Notes under the pieces: model-generated
Seen by the model: the letters and a program-made list of their open reading frames with translations, nothing else
Database searches by the model: none
What the model was told of the DNA's origin: nothing
In this document: piece after piece, positions 9,301 to 16,750 of the stretch
Numbering within the stretch: position 1 is the first letter of the stretch
Layout of the letters: the number at the start of each line of letters is the position of its first letter
DNA from: Flammeovirgaceae bacterium
Lineage (GTDB): Bacteria; Bacteroidota; Bacteroidia; Cytophagales; Cyclobacteriaceae
Assembly: GCA_021300095.1 (NCBI GenBank)
Contig: JAJTHV010000022.1
Coordinates: 1-60,685 of the forward strand
Length of the DNA: 60,685 nucleotides
Direction of reading: 5' to 3'
Translations under genes and position numbers: made by a program

Positions 9301-9525
9301 GGATCAGTAATTTCAACCGGTGGTCGTCCGCTGATGGATGGCTCGTTTGTTCGCTTGCCATTCCGCGGTTGGTTCACGAAATCCACCGACAAAAACCAAG
9401 AACTCGGTCCGGCAGTTCCTGACATCACAGTTTACAATTCACCCGATTGGATCGCGAAAGGAACAGACGATCAATTGAAAGCTGCGGTTGAAGAAATTTT
9501 AAAACAAATCGGCACGAAAAAGTAA
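6322..9525 (+). CDS. Tricorn-type protease: beta-propeller, PDZ and S41 serine peptidase
   Basis: 1067 residues with a signal peptide (about 1-19, ending VMAQ). Residues about 20-530 contain repeated PD40/WD-like blades (SPDGKSIAFTGSR and variants); about 535-580 is a Lys/Glu-rich linker; about 680-760 the tricorn C1 domain with ELNSSHMAL supplying the catalytic His; about 765-850 a PDZ domain; about 860-1060 the S41 core with the nucleophile region NEGSYSNAEIF. The enzyme should cut oligopeptides to smaller peptides in the periplasm. The length matches the bacterial tricorn family. It shares an intergenic region of about 200 bp with the divergent aminopeptidase P gene, which suggests a common role in peptide degradation. 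Confidence 0.92.
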   Translation: MKRLVCFLISLASLTVMAQSPTLVRYPAISPNGSLLSFSFQGDIWTVPSTGGKATRLTVHDAYESTPVFSPDGKSIAFTGSRYGNNDIFVMPAEGGTPKRLTYHSNGDQISSWSNNNMIFFSTSREFQQIERPLEIYSISAEGGTEVRAMDAVGFDPSPSPDGRFIAFTRGDLNPIFREDYRGPSNRDIWLFDSKNKTYTRISTFDANDILPRWGNNQSLYFLSTQGGRNNLYRIKISDAGRSIGAAEQLTDFNDYSIRYFSISADGKTIVFEREKNIYTFNTENKSTQKVNIQIGADVRFDPVVNKSVSADANEYAVSPNGKLMALGIRGEVYVKEINKEKNTTTNLSNHAYRDMNFDWIGDSVVVFTSDREDGNFDLYLAKSTDKQSIVKSLKHRVTRLTQSAEDESGVSISNDGKKIAYVRGRGTLVVSDISPDGKLSNEKILLTGWAAPSNIRWSPDSKWLAYSQEDLYFNEEVFIHAADNSSNPVNVSMHPRFDGEPVWSADGSKLGFISARNNQSNDVWFVWLKKEDFEKSQKDWDETTSEEKPEKKDDKEKKEEKNKPVKIDFDRIHERVVQVTSFPGDEANPIISKDGETFFYTGTTSTAKGRDLYSIKWNGKDLKEFTKGASNPSRVSMDREGKYLYFLKSGGAINRIDIKGEKTEPLPYSAKQRIDFTAERTQVFEEAWRTIRDGFYDPQFHGKNWNALHDKYKELCVIASTNEDFRDMFNYLLGELNSSHMALSTPAQADTQRDATGMLGVELVPLKDGMKVMRVIPNSPADKATSKLFVNDVITSVNNQPYNEKENFYDLLNTKVEERVLLTVRNIEGKVREVVIRPTNSVRQLLYEEWVENRKKLVDQFSNGRIGYIHIQAMSLPSFEVFERELQAAGYGKEGLVVDVRYNGGGSTTDYLMTVLNYKQHAYTIPRGASDNLERDKLKFRDYYPTGERLVFAAWMKPSIALCNEGSYSNAEIFSHAYKTLGIGKLVGVPTNGSVISTGGRPLMDGSFVRLPFRGWFTKSTDKNQELGPAVPDITVYNSPDWIAKGTDDQLKAAVEEILKQIGTKK

Positions 9526-9535
9526 TCAAAAAAAA

Positions 9536-9580
9536 GAGCCAGCGGTGAATAACTTTACTGTAAACCACCGTTGGCTTATT
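9536..9580. terminator. Bidirectional terminator between convergent genes
   Basis: AGCCAGCGGTG (9537-9547) pairs with CACCGTTGGCT (9566-9576), with one G-T pair and an 18-nt loop. An A-rich run precedes it (9528-9535) and T-rich sequence follows (TATTTATT), so it can end transcription of both the tricorn gene and the minus-strand esterase gene. Confidence 0.7.
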
Positions 9581-10479
9581 TATTGAAAACACTGTGCCAA
9601 AAATGTTTTTAACGGCTCGGTAATGATTGTTTCATTGGGCGCACCAATGGCATCGTTTATGCCTTCATGATCATATTGATTTCCGGTAACCTGCGAAACT
9701 GTAACTCCCACCGATTGAAGCTTGGTGATAAAGTCATCGGACAAGGCGATGCGTGCGTTGGTACCTCGCTTGGCGATGACGAAACGCGGATAGGTGGTGC
9801 CTGATACAACTTGTGAAATAGGAGAAGCTTTTGTCCAATCGCTGCTGTTGTTGCCAAAAGCATTTAGATACGTTTCATTGCCTTCATTGCATTGGCCTGC
9901 CACATCGTAACCTTCCGTATCGATACTTGCAATACCTTTCAATGTTGCCAAAGAAATTCCACGCGTTGGCAAGAACTGCTGACTAGTACCGGTTAATGAC
10001 ACCATGTGTGCGCCAGCACTATGCCCCAGTAAAACTATTTTTTGCTTGTCTCCTCCGTAGGCGGCAATGTTGTCGTACACAAATTTCACAGCATCAGCGA
10101 CATCTTCATTATGCGTAGGAAACTTGATTCGATTCGGGTCGGTAGAAGCCGTAGACGGGCTTAAGCGATAATTTACGCTTACAAATACATAACCAAGTGA
10201 AGAAAATAAATTGGTCTTATTTGTAATGGAGTTCGCTTTATCTCCAATGGCCCATGCACCTCCATGCACATAAATAACGACTGGCTTGGTTGCACCGCTA
10301 GTTCCAAAATGATAGAGATCTAGGCTGAGCAAGTTGGCATCAACTCCAGTAACTTGCTTATAAGGTAGTGTTACTTTAGTGTAAGTAGATGATGGCACTG
10401 ATGGTGTTTCATCTTTTGAACAACTGTCCAAAAAAACGATGAACAAAAGAATAGAAAATGGAGTAAATATTCTTTTCAT
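9580..10479 (-). CDS. Lipoprotein alpha/beta-hydrolase, carboxylesterase type
   Basis: 299 residues. The N-terminus ends in a lipobox (FIVFLDSC, Cys about 20), so it is probably membrane-anchored. YVHGGAWAIGDK is the oxyanion-hole HGG motif, GHSAGAH the nucleophile elbow with the catalytic Ser, and DHEGIND near the C-terminus gives the Asp/His end of the triad. This is the BD-FAE/hormone-sensitive-lipase-like esterase group acting on short-chain or acetyl esters. The exact substrate is unknown. It is the last gene of a long minus-strand series. Confidence 0.85.
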   Translation of the reverse strand: MKRIFTPFSILLFIVFLDSCSKDETPSVPSSTYTKVTLPYKQVTGVDANLLSLDLYHFGTSGATKPVVIYVHGGAWAIGDKANSITNKTNLFSSLGYVFVSVNYRLSPSTASTDPNRIKFPTHNEDVADAVKFVYDNIAAYGGDKQKIVLLGHSAGAHMVSLTGTSQQFLPTRGISLATLKGIASIDTEGYDVAGQCNEGNETYLNAFGNNSSDWTKASPISQVVSGTTYPRFVIAKRGTNARIALSDDFITKLQSVGVTVSQVTGNQYDHEGINDAIGAPNETIITEPLKTFLAQCFQ

Positions 10480-10565
10480 AGGGGAAAAATTGAGTTTAAA
10501 AGGGTAGACTCATTTCCTAGCCGAGGGTTTAATGAGAGAAAAACATTTTTTAAAAAGAACCATAA

Positions 10566-10934
10566 TCAGGAGTTGAACTGACCAAAATGCCAGAGTATTC
10601 CGGATGGATCATGTAAAAAACATTCTTTGCCCCAAGATTCTATCCGTACCGGCACTAATCGCACTTGACTGAATTTGGAAGATAGGTCAAGCGCCAACAA
10701 TTCCTGATAGTAGGTATCTGCATTGGCTACCTCTACGAACACCATGGTGTTGTCCACCCAATCTTTCACGTAGGCATTTTGCAAATAAAAACCGATGTTG
10801 TCATTTATCTGAAAATAGGACATTTGAGCTGAGATGACTGATTCCCTAAAACCGAGTGCCTGATAAAATGATCTTGATTCTTCGAAATTCTTAGCGCCAA
10901 TAAAAGGCTGAATGGAGGTGGCTCTTGTTTTCAT
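10566..10934 (-). CDS. VOC-superfamily (glyoxalase/bleomycin-resistance-like) protein
   Basis: 122 residues, a single vicinal-oxygen-chelate unit pair. PFIGAKNFEESRSFYQALGF is the usual first beta-alpha element, and CFLHDPSGILWHFGQ is the last strand with a DPSG turn. Such proteins dimerise and use metal or a bare pocket for isomerisation, dioxygenation or drug binding. No metal ligand pattern is clear enough to predict an enzyme, and a drug-binding or unknown role is equally possible. Confidence 0.8.
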   Translation of the reverse strand: MKTRATSIQPFIGAKNFEESRSFYQALGFRESVISAQMSYFQINDNIGFYLQNAYVKDWVDNTMVFVEVANADTYYQELLALDLSSKFSQVRLVPVRIESWGKECFLHDPSGILWHFGQFNS

Positions 10935-10984
10935 ACCAGTGAATTTATTAAGTATAGATCAAATATATCTTTTGATTTTGAAAT

Positions 10985-11242
10985 TCATTGATCATCATCG
11001 TTTGGAAATTGACAGAAAGATTCCTCCGCTTCTTCTGTCAGAAAAAACATGCGGTGCGTATTTTGTCCTGATGAAATCATCATGCGACTAGCCAACAGTG
11101 ATTCAGGTGCCTCAAAATAATATACGTCCTCTTTCTTAGTTTCAAAAAATCGATACCAGTATTCTTCGGTCCAACCGCTGAGTGGCTGGGCGTATTGAAA
11201 GTAAAGCGTTTTAAATTGCGAATGGGGGATTTGACTTTGCAT
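10985..11242 (-). CDS. Small hypothetical protein
   Basis: 85 residues, acidic at the C-terminus (FCQFPNDDDQ) and rich in Tyr, Phe and Trp. No signal peptide or membrane segment. It is 14 bp upstream of no other reading frame on its strand except the downstream VOC gene, and follows the membrane protein at 11257 after 14 bp, so it is probably part of that transcript. I do not recognise the family; the length and codon use look like a real gene. Confidence 0.6.
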   Translation of the reverse strand: MQSQIPHSQFKTLYFQYAQPLSGWTEEYWYRFFETKKEDVYYFEAPESLLASRMMISSGQNTHRMFFLTEEAEESFCQFPNDDDQ

Positions 11243-11256
11243 TCAAAAAAATGGGT

Positions 11257-11790
11257 CTACTCTGTTGAGCTTGAAATCGATCTCTTGATGGTGAATAGAT
11301 ACGTGTAGTACGCTAACATAGTCAAGAAGGCTAAATCTCTTATAGCAATCCACTCTTTGATAAAGTAAATATGTAAAACCGTATCAAGGGAAAAGGTAAT
11401 ATATAATATCACCCAAATTAGTTTCAAATAATCCAACACAGTACGATTAGACTTTCTAAAGAAATGGACCAAGTATACGCATAGATATGTGGATAATCCT
11501 ATTACTAATATTTCGAATGCCATATCCCAATGCTGAATTTTAAAAAGGGATCCGATGACAATACACGCTATAGAGATTCCCATCACGTAAACTAGCTTTG
11601 ATCGTATGAGCGTCCCATTTTCCACCAGCAGAGCAACGGCTGCCATATAGAAGATAAAGTTTGTTATCGTAAATGTGGATCTCGTAGAAAACAGTTCTTT
11701 AGTGATAAAAACACTTGACACCGTATAAAAAACATTTACTATCAAAATGACCCAAACTGTTACTTTAAATAAAATTGATTGCCCATTCAT
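11257..11790 (-). CDS. Integral membrane protein of unknown function
   Basis: 177 residues with about five to six hydrophobic segments (first at about 8-30, others near 40-58, 66-85, 90-110, 120-140 and 150-168). A GSLFKIQHW segment recalls a short motif seen in several Bacteroidota membrane proteins, including GldL, but the rest is not GldL-like. It lies 14 bp downstream of the fatty acid hydroxylase gene, so the two may be co-expressed and the protein may act at the inner membrane. No function can be assigned. Confidence 0.65.
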   Translation of the reverse strand: MNGQSILFKVTVWVILIVNVFYTVSSVFITKELFSTRSTFTITNFIFYMAAVALLVENGTLIRSKLVYVMGISIACIVIGSLFKIQHWDMAFEILVIGLSTYLCVYLVHFFRKSNRTVLDYLKLIWVILYITFSLDTVLHIYFIKEWIAIRDLAFLTMLAYYTYLFTIKRSISSSTE

Positions 11791-11804
11791 AAATTGCAGT
11801 TACC

Positions 11805-12608
11805 TTATTTAGTTAACTTTTTAGTCATCCATCTCCACATCGTCTTTGGGAAAAAAGGTTGTAACAATTGCCCTACATAGTTTTGTGAAAACTCCTCTTT
11901 GATTCCCAACTTTTCAGGTTCAGTATTTGGGCACACATACGTTCCAAATAAAACATCCATCAGCGGAGAGATGTTTGCATAGTTGCCGCGATCACGCTCC
12001 AAATCGTGGTGCCAATGATGCAAATCGGGTGAGCCAATTAATTTCTTTAGCGGACCCAATTCTAGTCGCACGTTGCTATGAATGTAAATCGCCCAAATTC
12101 CTCGAAAAGCGATGAACATCACAATGGCATCCAAATTAAATCCCAACACAAAGGCAGGTAAGTTAATCAGACCGATAGTGTAAATCGAATCAATGGGGTG
12201 CTCTCGATGCGCAGCCAGCCAATCTAAACTTTTCGCGCTATGATGTACTTTATGAAAGCGCCAAAGGAAATCTACTTTGTGCTGAAGGCGATGCCCCCAA
12301 TAAATAATGAAGTCGCTAAGAACAATTACTTCTACCGCCTGCAACCAGACAGGCTGTTTTTGTATCCATTGTTGGAATGCTTGCGGTACAACATGTTGTA
12401 AAGCTTCATTAAAATAAAGCAAACATGAAAGCACCAGTCCGCTCCACAACAAGTATTGCCCTAAAAAATAGCAAAGGTCCAATATCCACTCCGCGCGAAA
12501 GATGGGTTGGCCCTCTCGCGCAGGGAAAACTTTCTCCATGGGGATAAATACCACCGCCAAAAAGAAAAGACTGGCACCGGTGGCTACCAAGATATCCACG
12601 TAACTCAC
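11805..12608 (-). CDS. Sterol desaturase/fatty acid hydroxylase family membrane enzyme
   Basis: 267 residues, several membrane segments. The di-iron histidine boxes are clear: HRLQH (about 106-110), HKVHH (about 119-123) and HHWHHD (about 197-202). The family inserts oxygen or double bonds into lipid substrates at the inner membrane; the specific lipid (fatty acid, hopanoid, carotenoid or ornithine lipid) cannot be read here. The start is a GTG at 12608 whose GTGA overlaps the stop codon of the preceding gene, indicating translational coupling to the small protein at 12605-12970. Confidence 0.87.
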   Translation of the reverse strand: MSYVDILVATGASLFFLAVVFIPMEKVFPAREGQPIFRAEWILDLCYFLGQYLLWSGLVLSCLLYFNEALQHVVPQAFQQWIQKQPVWLQAVEVIVLSDFIIYWGHRLQHKVDFLWRFHKVHHSAKSLDWLAAHREHPIDSIYTIGLINLPAFVLGFNLDAIVMFIAFRGIWAIYIHSNVRLELGPLKKLIGSPDLHHWHHDLERDRGNYANISPLMDVLFGTYVCPNTEPEKLGIKEEFSQNYVGQLLQPFFPKTMWRWMTKKLTK

Positions 12609-12970
12609 TTCCTCTTCTTTATTGGTCTAGGGTTCATTGAATCTATCTGAATAGAATCAATCACAAAAACAGCACCGGATTTCGAGCCACTCATCATCAA
12701 AATTTTCTTGCGAGTTCGTGCCCTTTGTATAGAATCAGACTTTTTAAATGGCTTTGTTAAAATAATTGATTTTGAAGAATACATCCATGTTTTATCTTTT
12801 AAAGAATCCATCTTAAATGGAATAGAGTCCTGTTCAACTTCTTCGCTAGCTGATGATGTTGCTGTGGAATTTGTCATTGATATATACCCACCCCGGTAGG
12901 CAACAAACGCTGTCAACGATGTAACAAACAAGATTAGCGTAATGGCTTTTATTAATCTAGACTTGAGCAT
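12605..12970 (-). CDS. Small membrane-anchored protein of unknown function
   Basis: 121 residues from the ATG at 12970; an upstream TTG at 12976 is in frame but less likely. One hydrophobic segment (about 8-28) is followed by a Ser/Thr-rich, then Lys-rich region with a basic tail (PRPIKKRK). It looks like a single-pass or signal-anchored protein with an exported domain. Its stop overlaps the start of the fatty acid hydroxylase gene by 4 bp, so it may be an accessory subunit, which is inference. No family recognised. Confidence 0.6.
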   Translation of the reverse strand: MLKSRLIKAITLILFVTSLTAFVAYRGGYISMTNSTATSSASEEVEQDSIPFKMDSLKDKTWMYSSKSIILTKPFKKSDSIQRARTRKKILMMSGSKSGAVFVIDSIQIDSMNPRPIKKRK

Positions 12971-13008
12971 ATTCAATTTTTTTGGCTCTCATAATCAAAT
13001 TTAAGAAA

Positions 13009-13578
13009 TTAATCTTCTTTATTTGAAAATTCGGGCACAATCACCTGCATCCTATCAAAACCTAGCAACCCTTTTGAATAACTTAACTGAATCGAATCTC
13101 CAAGTTTCAAATCTGGATAATCGCTTTTTGAAATAACCAGATGGAATTCCTTATCCATCGCTGAATTTAGCTTCAGTGAATCTTGATTTGAATTCGTGTT
13201 AACAACTAATTGAAGTATTTGCTCGCTCGCATAATACCTATTTATAAAACTGGCTGAAGAAAGAGAAATCAAAACAATGGGAACCAAATAGGAAAAAAAA
13301 CTGCGCGGAGTAATATACTCGATCCAATCTAGTTTCCACACCACAACCAGAATCAGAATTGTCAAGACAAAGCCGATAGTTGAAAAAATTAACACAAACT
13401 TTATGGGTTCAGTTAATCCTACAACTTGTAGGATTTCATAAGTACACCAAGCCATCGCGCTAAGCAAAACCAGAATTTTAATAGCTGAAAAAATCCCATT
13501 CGATCTCCTTCGCTTTTTTCCATCTCCTTCCCCAGAAGAAAAAAGAAAGAACACATCCAAAAAATCTAAAAAATCCAT
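13009..13578 (-). CDS. Membrane protein of unknown function
   Basis: 189 residues. A basic patch (KKRRRS, about 20-25) precedes three hydrophobic segments (about 28-50, 60-80 and 90-112); the C-terminal 75 residues are soluble and probably outside the membrane. No recognised domain. It sits 38 bp upstream of the small protein gene at 12605-12970 in the same direction and belongs to a block of unknown proteins between 12605 and 14778. Confidence 0.6.
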   Translation of the reverse strand: MDFLDFLDVFFLFSSGEGDGKKRRRSNGIFSAIKILVLLSAMAWCTYEILQVVGLTEPIKFVLIFSTIGFVLTILILVVVWKLDWIEYITPRSFFSYLVPIVLISLSSASFINRYYASEQILQLVVNTNSNQDSLKLNSAMDKEFHLVISKSDYPDLKLGDSIQLSYSKGLLGFDRMQVIVPEFSNKED

Positions 13579-13612
13579 AGCGCTTCTTATTCAAATAAAT
13601 CACAACGTAACT

Positions 13613-14176
13613 TTATGCTGATCTCTTATTTATTTTTCCGATTCGCTCGATAAATAACCGATCACGCACTTTATGCCATTTAAACGTAGTAACACAACTG
13701 CGCCACAGATCACCTTTCAATTCGAAGATCAAAGGTGATTGATTTTCCAATTCTATTTCAATCCGAATGGAACCATATTCAATTTTATCACCCCACGATT
13801 TAAACCATCTGGCTATTTCAAAGGGTACTCCCAACTTACTTAAAATCCACATCGGGAAAAAAGGGACCATTGAAACGAAATTGGGTTTTTTAATCACGGA
13901 TATCCTCGTTATTTCCTCCAGCCGAATTCCTATGCCAAACAATTTTTGCCCGGCACGAATGCGTACTACCGCACCTTTGGGTGTCCAGTCAAAATGAATT
14001 TTGTATTGATTATGGGATGGCAAAGGCGGCAAGTTTGGATAGCTTACCCTCAATCGAAGATGTCCAATTCCATAAGCACCGTAGCGTAGTCGCTCGCGAA
14101 ACGTAAACTCTTTGCCGACCTCTTGTTCCAGATCACGAGTCAATTCACTATTTACAGATAATTCGTGGACTGTCAT
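13613..14176 (-). CDS. Hypothetical protein
   Basis: 187 residues if started at the ATG at 14176, which lies 8 bp after the stop of the preceding gene. A longer frame up to 14293 would overlap that gene by more than 100 bp, and its extra N-terminus shows no protein-like pattern, so it is rejected. The protein has a central hydrophobic patch (SMVPFFPMWILSKLG) that may bind membrane, flanked by beta-rich segments. I recognise no family. Confidence 0.58.
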   Translation of the reverse strand: MTVHELSVNSELTRDLEQEVGKEFTFRERLRYGAYGIGHLRLRVSYPNLPPLPSHNQYKIHFDWTPKGAVVRIRAGQKLFGIGIRLEEITRISVIKKPNFVSMVPFFPMWILSKLGVPFEIARWFKSWGDKIEYGSIRIEIELENQSPLIFELKGDLWRSCVTTFKWHKVRDRLFIERIGKINKRSA

Positions 14177-14184
14177 GCAAGCGT

Positions 14185-14778
14185 TTAATGACGAAGGAAT
14201 TCTAAAAAGAAAAAGATTCCGTAGATCCAGAAATTGTACAGTACGGTGTAAAAGGCACCATTCCTTGCGCTCTCCCAGATATTGCCGCGGCATTGGTTGG
14301 AGTTTTTAAATATAAGCCGTAGAGCTCGAAAGAAAATCCAGTACAGCATAGCGGCAAATGAACTGATTGCTACCAGAATCACCTCACTAAAAAACCAAAC
14401 GGCCACCGCAACTAAAATGGCCCAGCCAATCCACAACAAAATAGAAACTAGAATACTGCCTAGATCATCACCATCAATATGAATATCTGGTGCATCAAAG
14501 CTAGTAGCAAGGTCAGATGTAGTATGAATCGAATTCAAGTTAGAAGTAGGTGATACTTTTTCATCATGAGTTTCGTGAACCACATTTATCCCACGATACA
14601 ACCCAATAGAAATGAAAAGAAAAAATACCACCGCAAGAATCGTGATCGAAATCATCGAGTTCTCAAAAAACGTGCGATGCTGCCCCAATCCCCAGAAATA
14701 AACGCTGATCAGTGTAAGAGCCGCCACTAAAAAACTTATGCGCACAATGGTCTTTACGCGCCACACAGATGATTTCAT
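14185..14778 (-). CDS. Membrane protein of unknown function
   Basis: 197 residues. Hydrophobic segments near 10-28, 40-60, 110-135 and 138-160 suggest four membrane passes, with an acidic loop containing DIHIDGDDLGS between the second and third. It is followed after 8 bp by the gene ending at 13613, probably a single transcription unit. I do not recognise the family. Confidence 0.6.
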   Translation of the reverse strand: MKSSVWRVKTIVRISFLVAALTLISVYFWGLGQHRTFFENSMISITILAVVFFLFISIGLYRGINVVHETHDEKVSPTSNLNSIHTTSDLATSFDAPDIHIDGDDLGSILVSILLWIGWAILVAVAVWFFSEVILVAISSFAAMLYWIFFRALRLIFKNSNQCRGNIWESARNGAFYTVLYNFWIYGIFFFLEFLRH

Positions 14779-14782
14779 AGAT

Positions 14783-15286
14783 TCATGATTTCGTACTCCG
14801 TACTTTCAGAAATTCATAATAATCCACATTGAATAAATCAGTGTAACCCAACTGCCGGCAAATGGTTGCGCACTGCCCGCGATGATAGGTGTTGTGATTA
14901 ATGCAATGCTGAATCACATCAATCAACGGTATTGGCTCACTTCGCCAAGGCGTTCCTAACTTAGATTGAATTTCTTCATCTGACAATTCAAATACTTTCT
15001 CTTTTAACTTCTGCGAATTTTCAGCTAGCGCTTGCAATACCTCCACCTTTTCAAATGAATCGTTTTCGCCACGGTATGTGGTGGGAATTTTTCGAGCAAT
15101 AATTGAATACCAAAACTCTTGTGCCACCAGAATGTGATGCAGGGTACCTATTAAACTAGGGAAGCTGGAGGTAACTGACTGATAAAGCCTTGCATCTGAT
15201 TGTTGTCGCGCAAAGTCGATCCATTTTGTATTCGCCCATTCATTATAGGTAGCATAATCGCAGAGTAGTCGTTTGATTTCGCTCAT
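14783..15286 (-). CDS. DinB/YfiT-family protein
   Basis: 167 residues forming the four-helix bundle of the DinB family. The three metal-site histidines appear in HHILVAQEFW (His about 52) and HCINHNTYHRGQ (about 128-138). Members include thiol-dependent transferases (bacillithiol S-transferases) and proteins of unknown role. It lies 4 bp upstream of the membrane protein gene at 14185. The specific reaction is not known. Confidence 0.85.
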   Translation of the reverse strand: MSEIKRLLCDYATYNEWANTKWIDFARQQSDARLYQSVTSSFPSLIGTLHHILVAQEFWYSIIARKIPTTYRGENDSFEKVEVLQALAENSQKLKEKVFELSDEEIQSKLGTPWRSEPIPLIDVIQHCINHNTYHRGQCATICRQLGYTDLFNVDYYEFLKVRSTKS

Positions 15287-15345
15287 CTTATCATGATTTC
15301 GAATTTACAACCTACCTCAAAGAAATGATAAGAGCAATCAGAAAT

Positions 15346-16713
15346 TTACTTTTGTGACTGAGGCGGTTGATCGATGCGTTGATCGATGGCATTCATTACC
15401 GAATGAATAATTTCATCCAACTTCATGGCCGAATCCTTTAAGTTGCATACCACATCTTTTTCATCTTCGCGCAACGTTGTTTGATCAATCATGGCGACTA
15501 ATCCCAGAATATTCGCCAATGGAGCACGTAATTTATGTGCCGTGATAAACGCATACTCTTCCAGTGCTTTATTCTTATTCGCCAATTCACGTGTTCGCTC
15601 GTGAATGATGGCCTCCAGATTATTATTGATGGCAATGATCTGATCCGATTGCGCTTCAATCTCTGCTTTCTGATCCTTTAGTAGCTGATGGCTGTTCGCC
15701 TGTCTTCGAAACAAAATAACGATAATCATCAGCAAAACGGTAACAATTGTAATGGTAATTACCAGATAGAGTTGCTTCTGCGTTTGATCACGCAATTTCA
15801 ACTGCTGCAATTGTAATTGTACTTGCTGAATATCTTTTTCCTTGTTGAGCAAGCCGACTTCATTCTGTGGATTGAACGTTTCGATAAAACGAAACAAATC
15901 CATATTCACGTAGCCGGCAATAACAGATTCGCTGTCGGCAATAAATTCTTCACTGGCAAAGTATTCCTTTAAAGGCTCATCCCAATCACTACTCAAAGGC
16001 AAACCAATGCCTCTTCCTTCATAGCGCATGGTAAAATAATTCTGCCGGTTTAATTTCGTGAATCCTTTATCGAGGCTGAGTAGATACACTGGCAAACTCA
16101 AATAACCGAAACTCTTTTGGCGGGAAGCGAGCACGTGAATCAACTCCATACTGGCACCCGTGTGTTCAATTTTAAAATCAACATCATTCTCATCTCGCAT
16201 TTTAATCAACTCTTTTTCCAATACTGTTCCTTTGGCGGTAAGAGCCGTAGCACCAGCCATGTATTTCAACAATTCTTGTTTGGAGCGAGCAATCGGTATA
16301 TCACTTGTGGAAACTAACACCGCAATATCGGCCATGTAGGAAGGTGAAAACTTCATTAGCTTTCTGCGTTCTTCTGTAATTGAAAATCCGGCCAGCCCAA
16401 ATACACCGATTTGTGAATTGCTTTGCAGTCGATTCATCACCTCACTGAAGGTGCCTTCCTGAATCCACTGATACGTAAGTTCGATTTGATATTTTTTATT
16501 CAGGTAGCGACTGAATCCTTCCATGATCTCCACCTCCATTCCGCGCAAGCGCTTGGATTCATCGGTGTAACCATATGGACTGTTCTGAAACCAATATAGT
16601 TTCACGGTGCCCCTCTTAGTATCTTTCACTTCGCTCCATCTGCTACCGTTTGTTTGACCTAATAAATCAACAATTAGTATAAAAATGAAACCTGCAACCA
16701 GAATAACTCGCAT
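15346..16713 (-). CDS. Solute-binding sensor protein with HisKA-type domain but no ATPase domain
   Basis: 455 residues. A signal peptide (about 1-20) leads into a periplasmic type-3 solute-binding domain (about 30-265: LRGMEVEIMEGF, GVFGLAGFSITEERR, then a GTVLE segment), a membrane helix (about 315-338), a coiled coil (about 340-390) and a HisKA-like helix pair with AHKLRAPLANILGL (about 395-410). The protein stops about 45 residues later, so the HATPase_c domain of a histidine kinase is absent, and no such domain follows within the next gene. It resembles a sensor for amino-acid-like ligands with an incomplete kinase, which could act as a scaffold or pair with a separate kinase. It is followed by the DinB gene. 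Confidence 0.78.
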   Translation of the reverse strand: MRVILVAGFIFILIVDLLGQTNGSRWSEVKDTKRGTVKLYWFQNSPYGYTDESKRLRGMEVEIMEGFSRYLNKKYQIELTYQWIQEGTFSEVMNRLQSNSQIGVFGLAGFSITEERRKLMKFSPSYMADIAVLVSTSDIPIARSKQELLKYMAGATALTAKGTVLEKELIKMRDENDVDFKIEHTGASMELIHVLASRQKSFGYLSLPVYLLSLDKGFTKLNRQNYFTMRYEGRGIGLPLSSDWDEPLKEYFASEEFIADSESVIAGYVNMDLFRFIETFNPQNEVGLLNKEKDIQQVQLQLQQLKLRDQTQKQLYLVITITIVTVLLMIIVILFRRQANSHQLLKDQKAEIEAQSDQIIAINNNLEAIIHERTRELANKNKALEEYAFITAHKLRAPLANILGLVAMIDQTTLREDEKDVVCNLKDSAMKLDEIIHSVMNAIDQRIDQPPQSQK

Positions 16714-16724
16714 ACAATAAAAAG

Positions 16725-16732
16725 CAAAAATA
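16725..16732 (-). promoter_or_regulatory. Bacteroidota -7 element before the solute-binding sensor
   Basis: The minus strand reads TATTTTTG (TAnnTTTG), ending 12 bp before the ATG at 16713. No clear TTG lies at the -33 position, so the call rests on the -7 box alone. Confidence 0.4.
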
Positions 16733-16750
16733 CGACTTACTACGCTAATT

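Noticed and set aside
13613-14293. Longer form of the unknown gene starting at 14293
   Set aside because: It would overlap the gene at 14185-14778 by over 100 bp; the ATG at 14176 fits between the genes.
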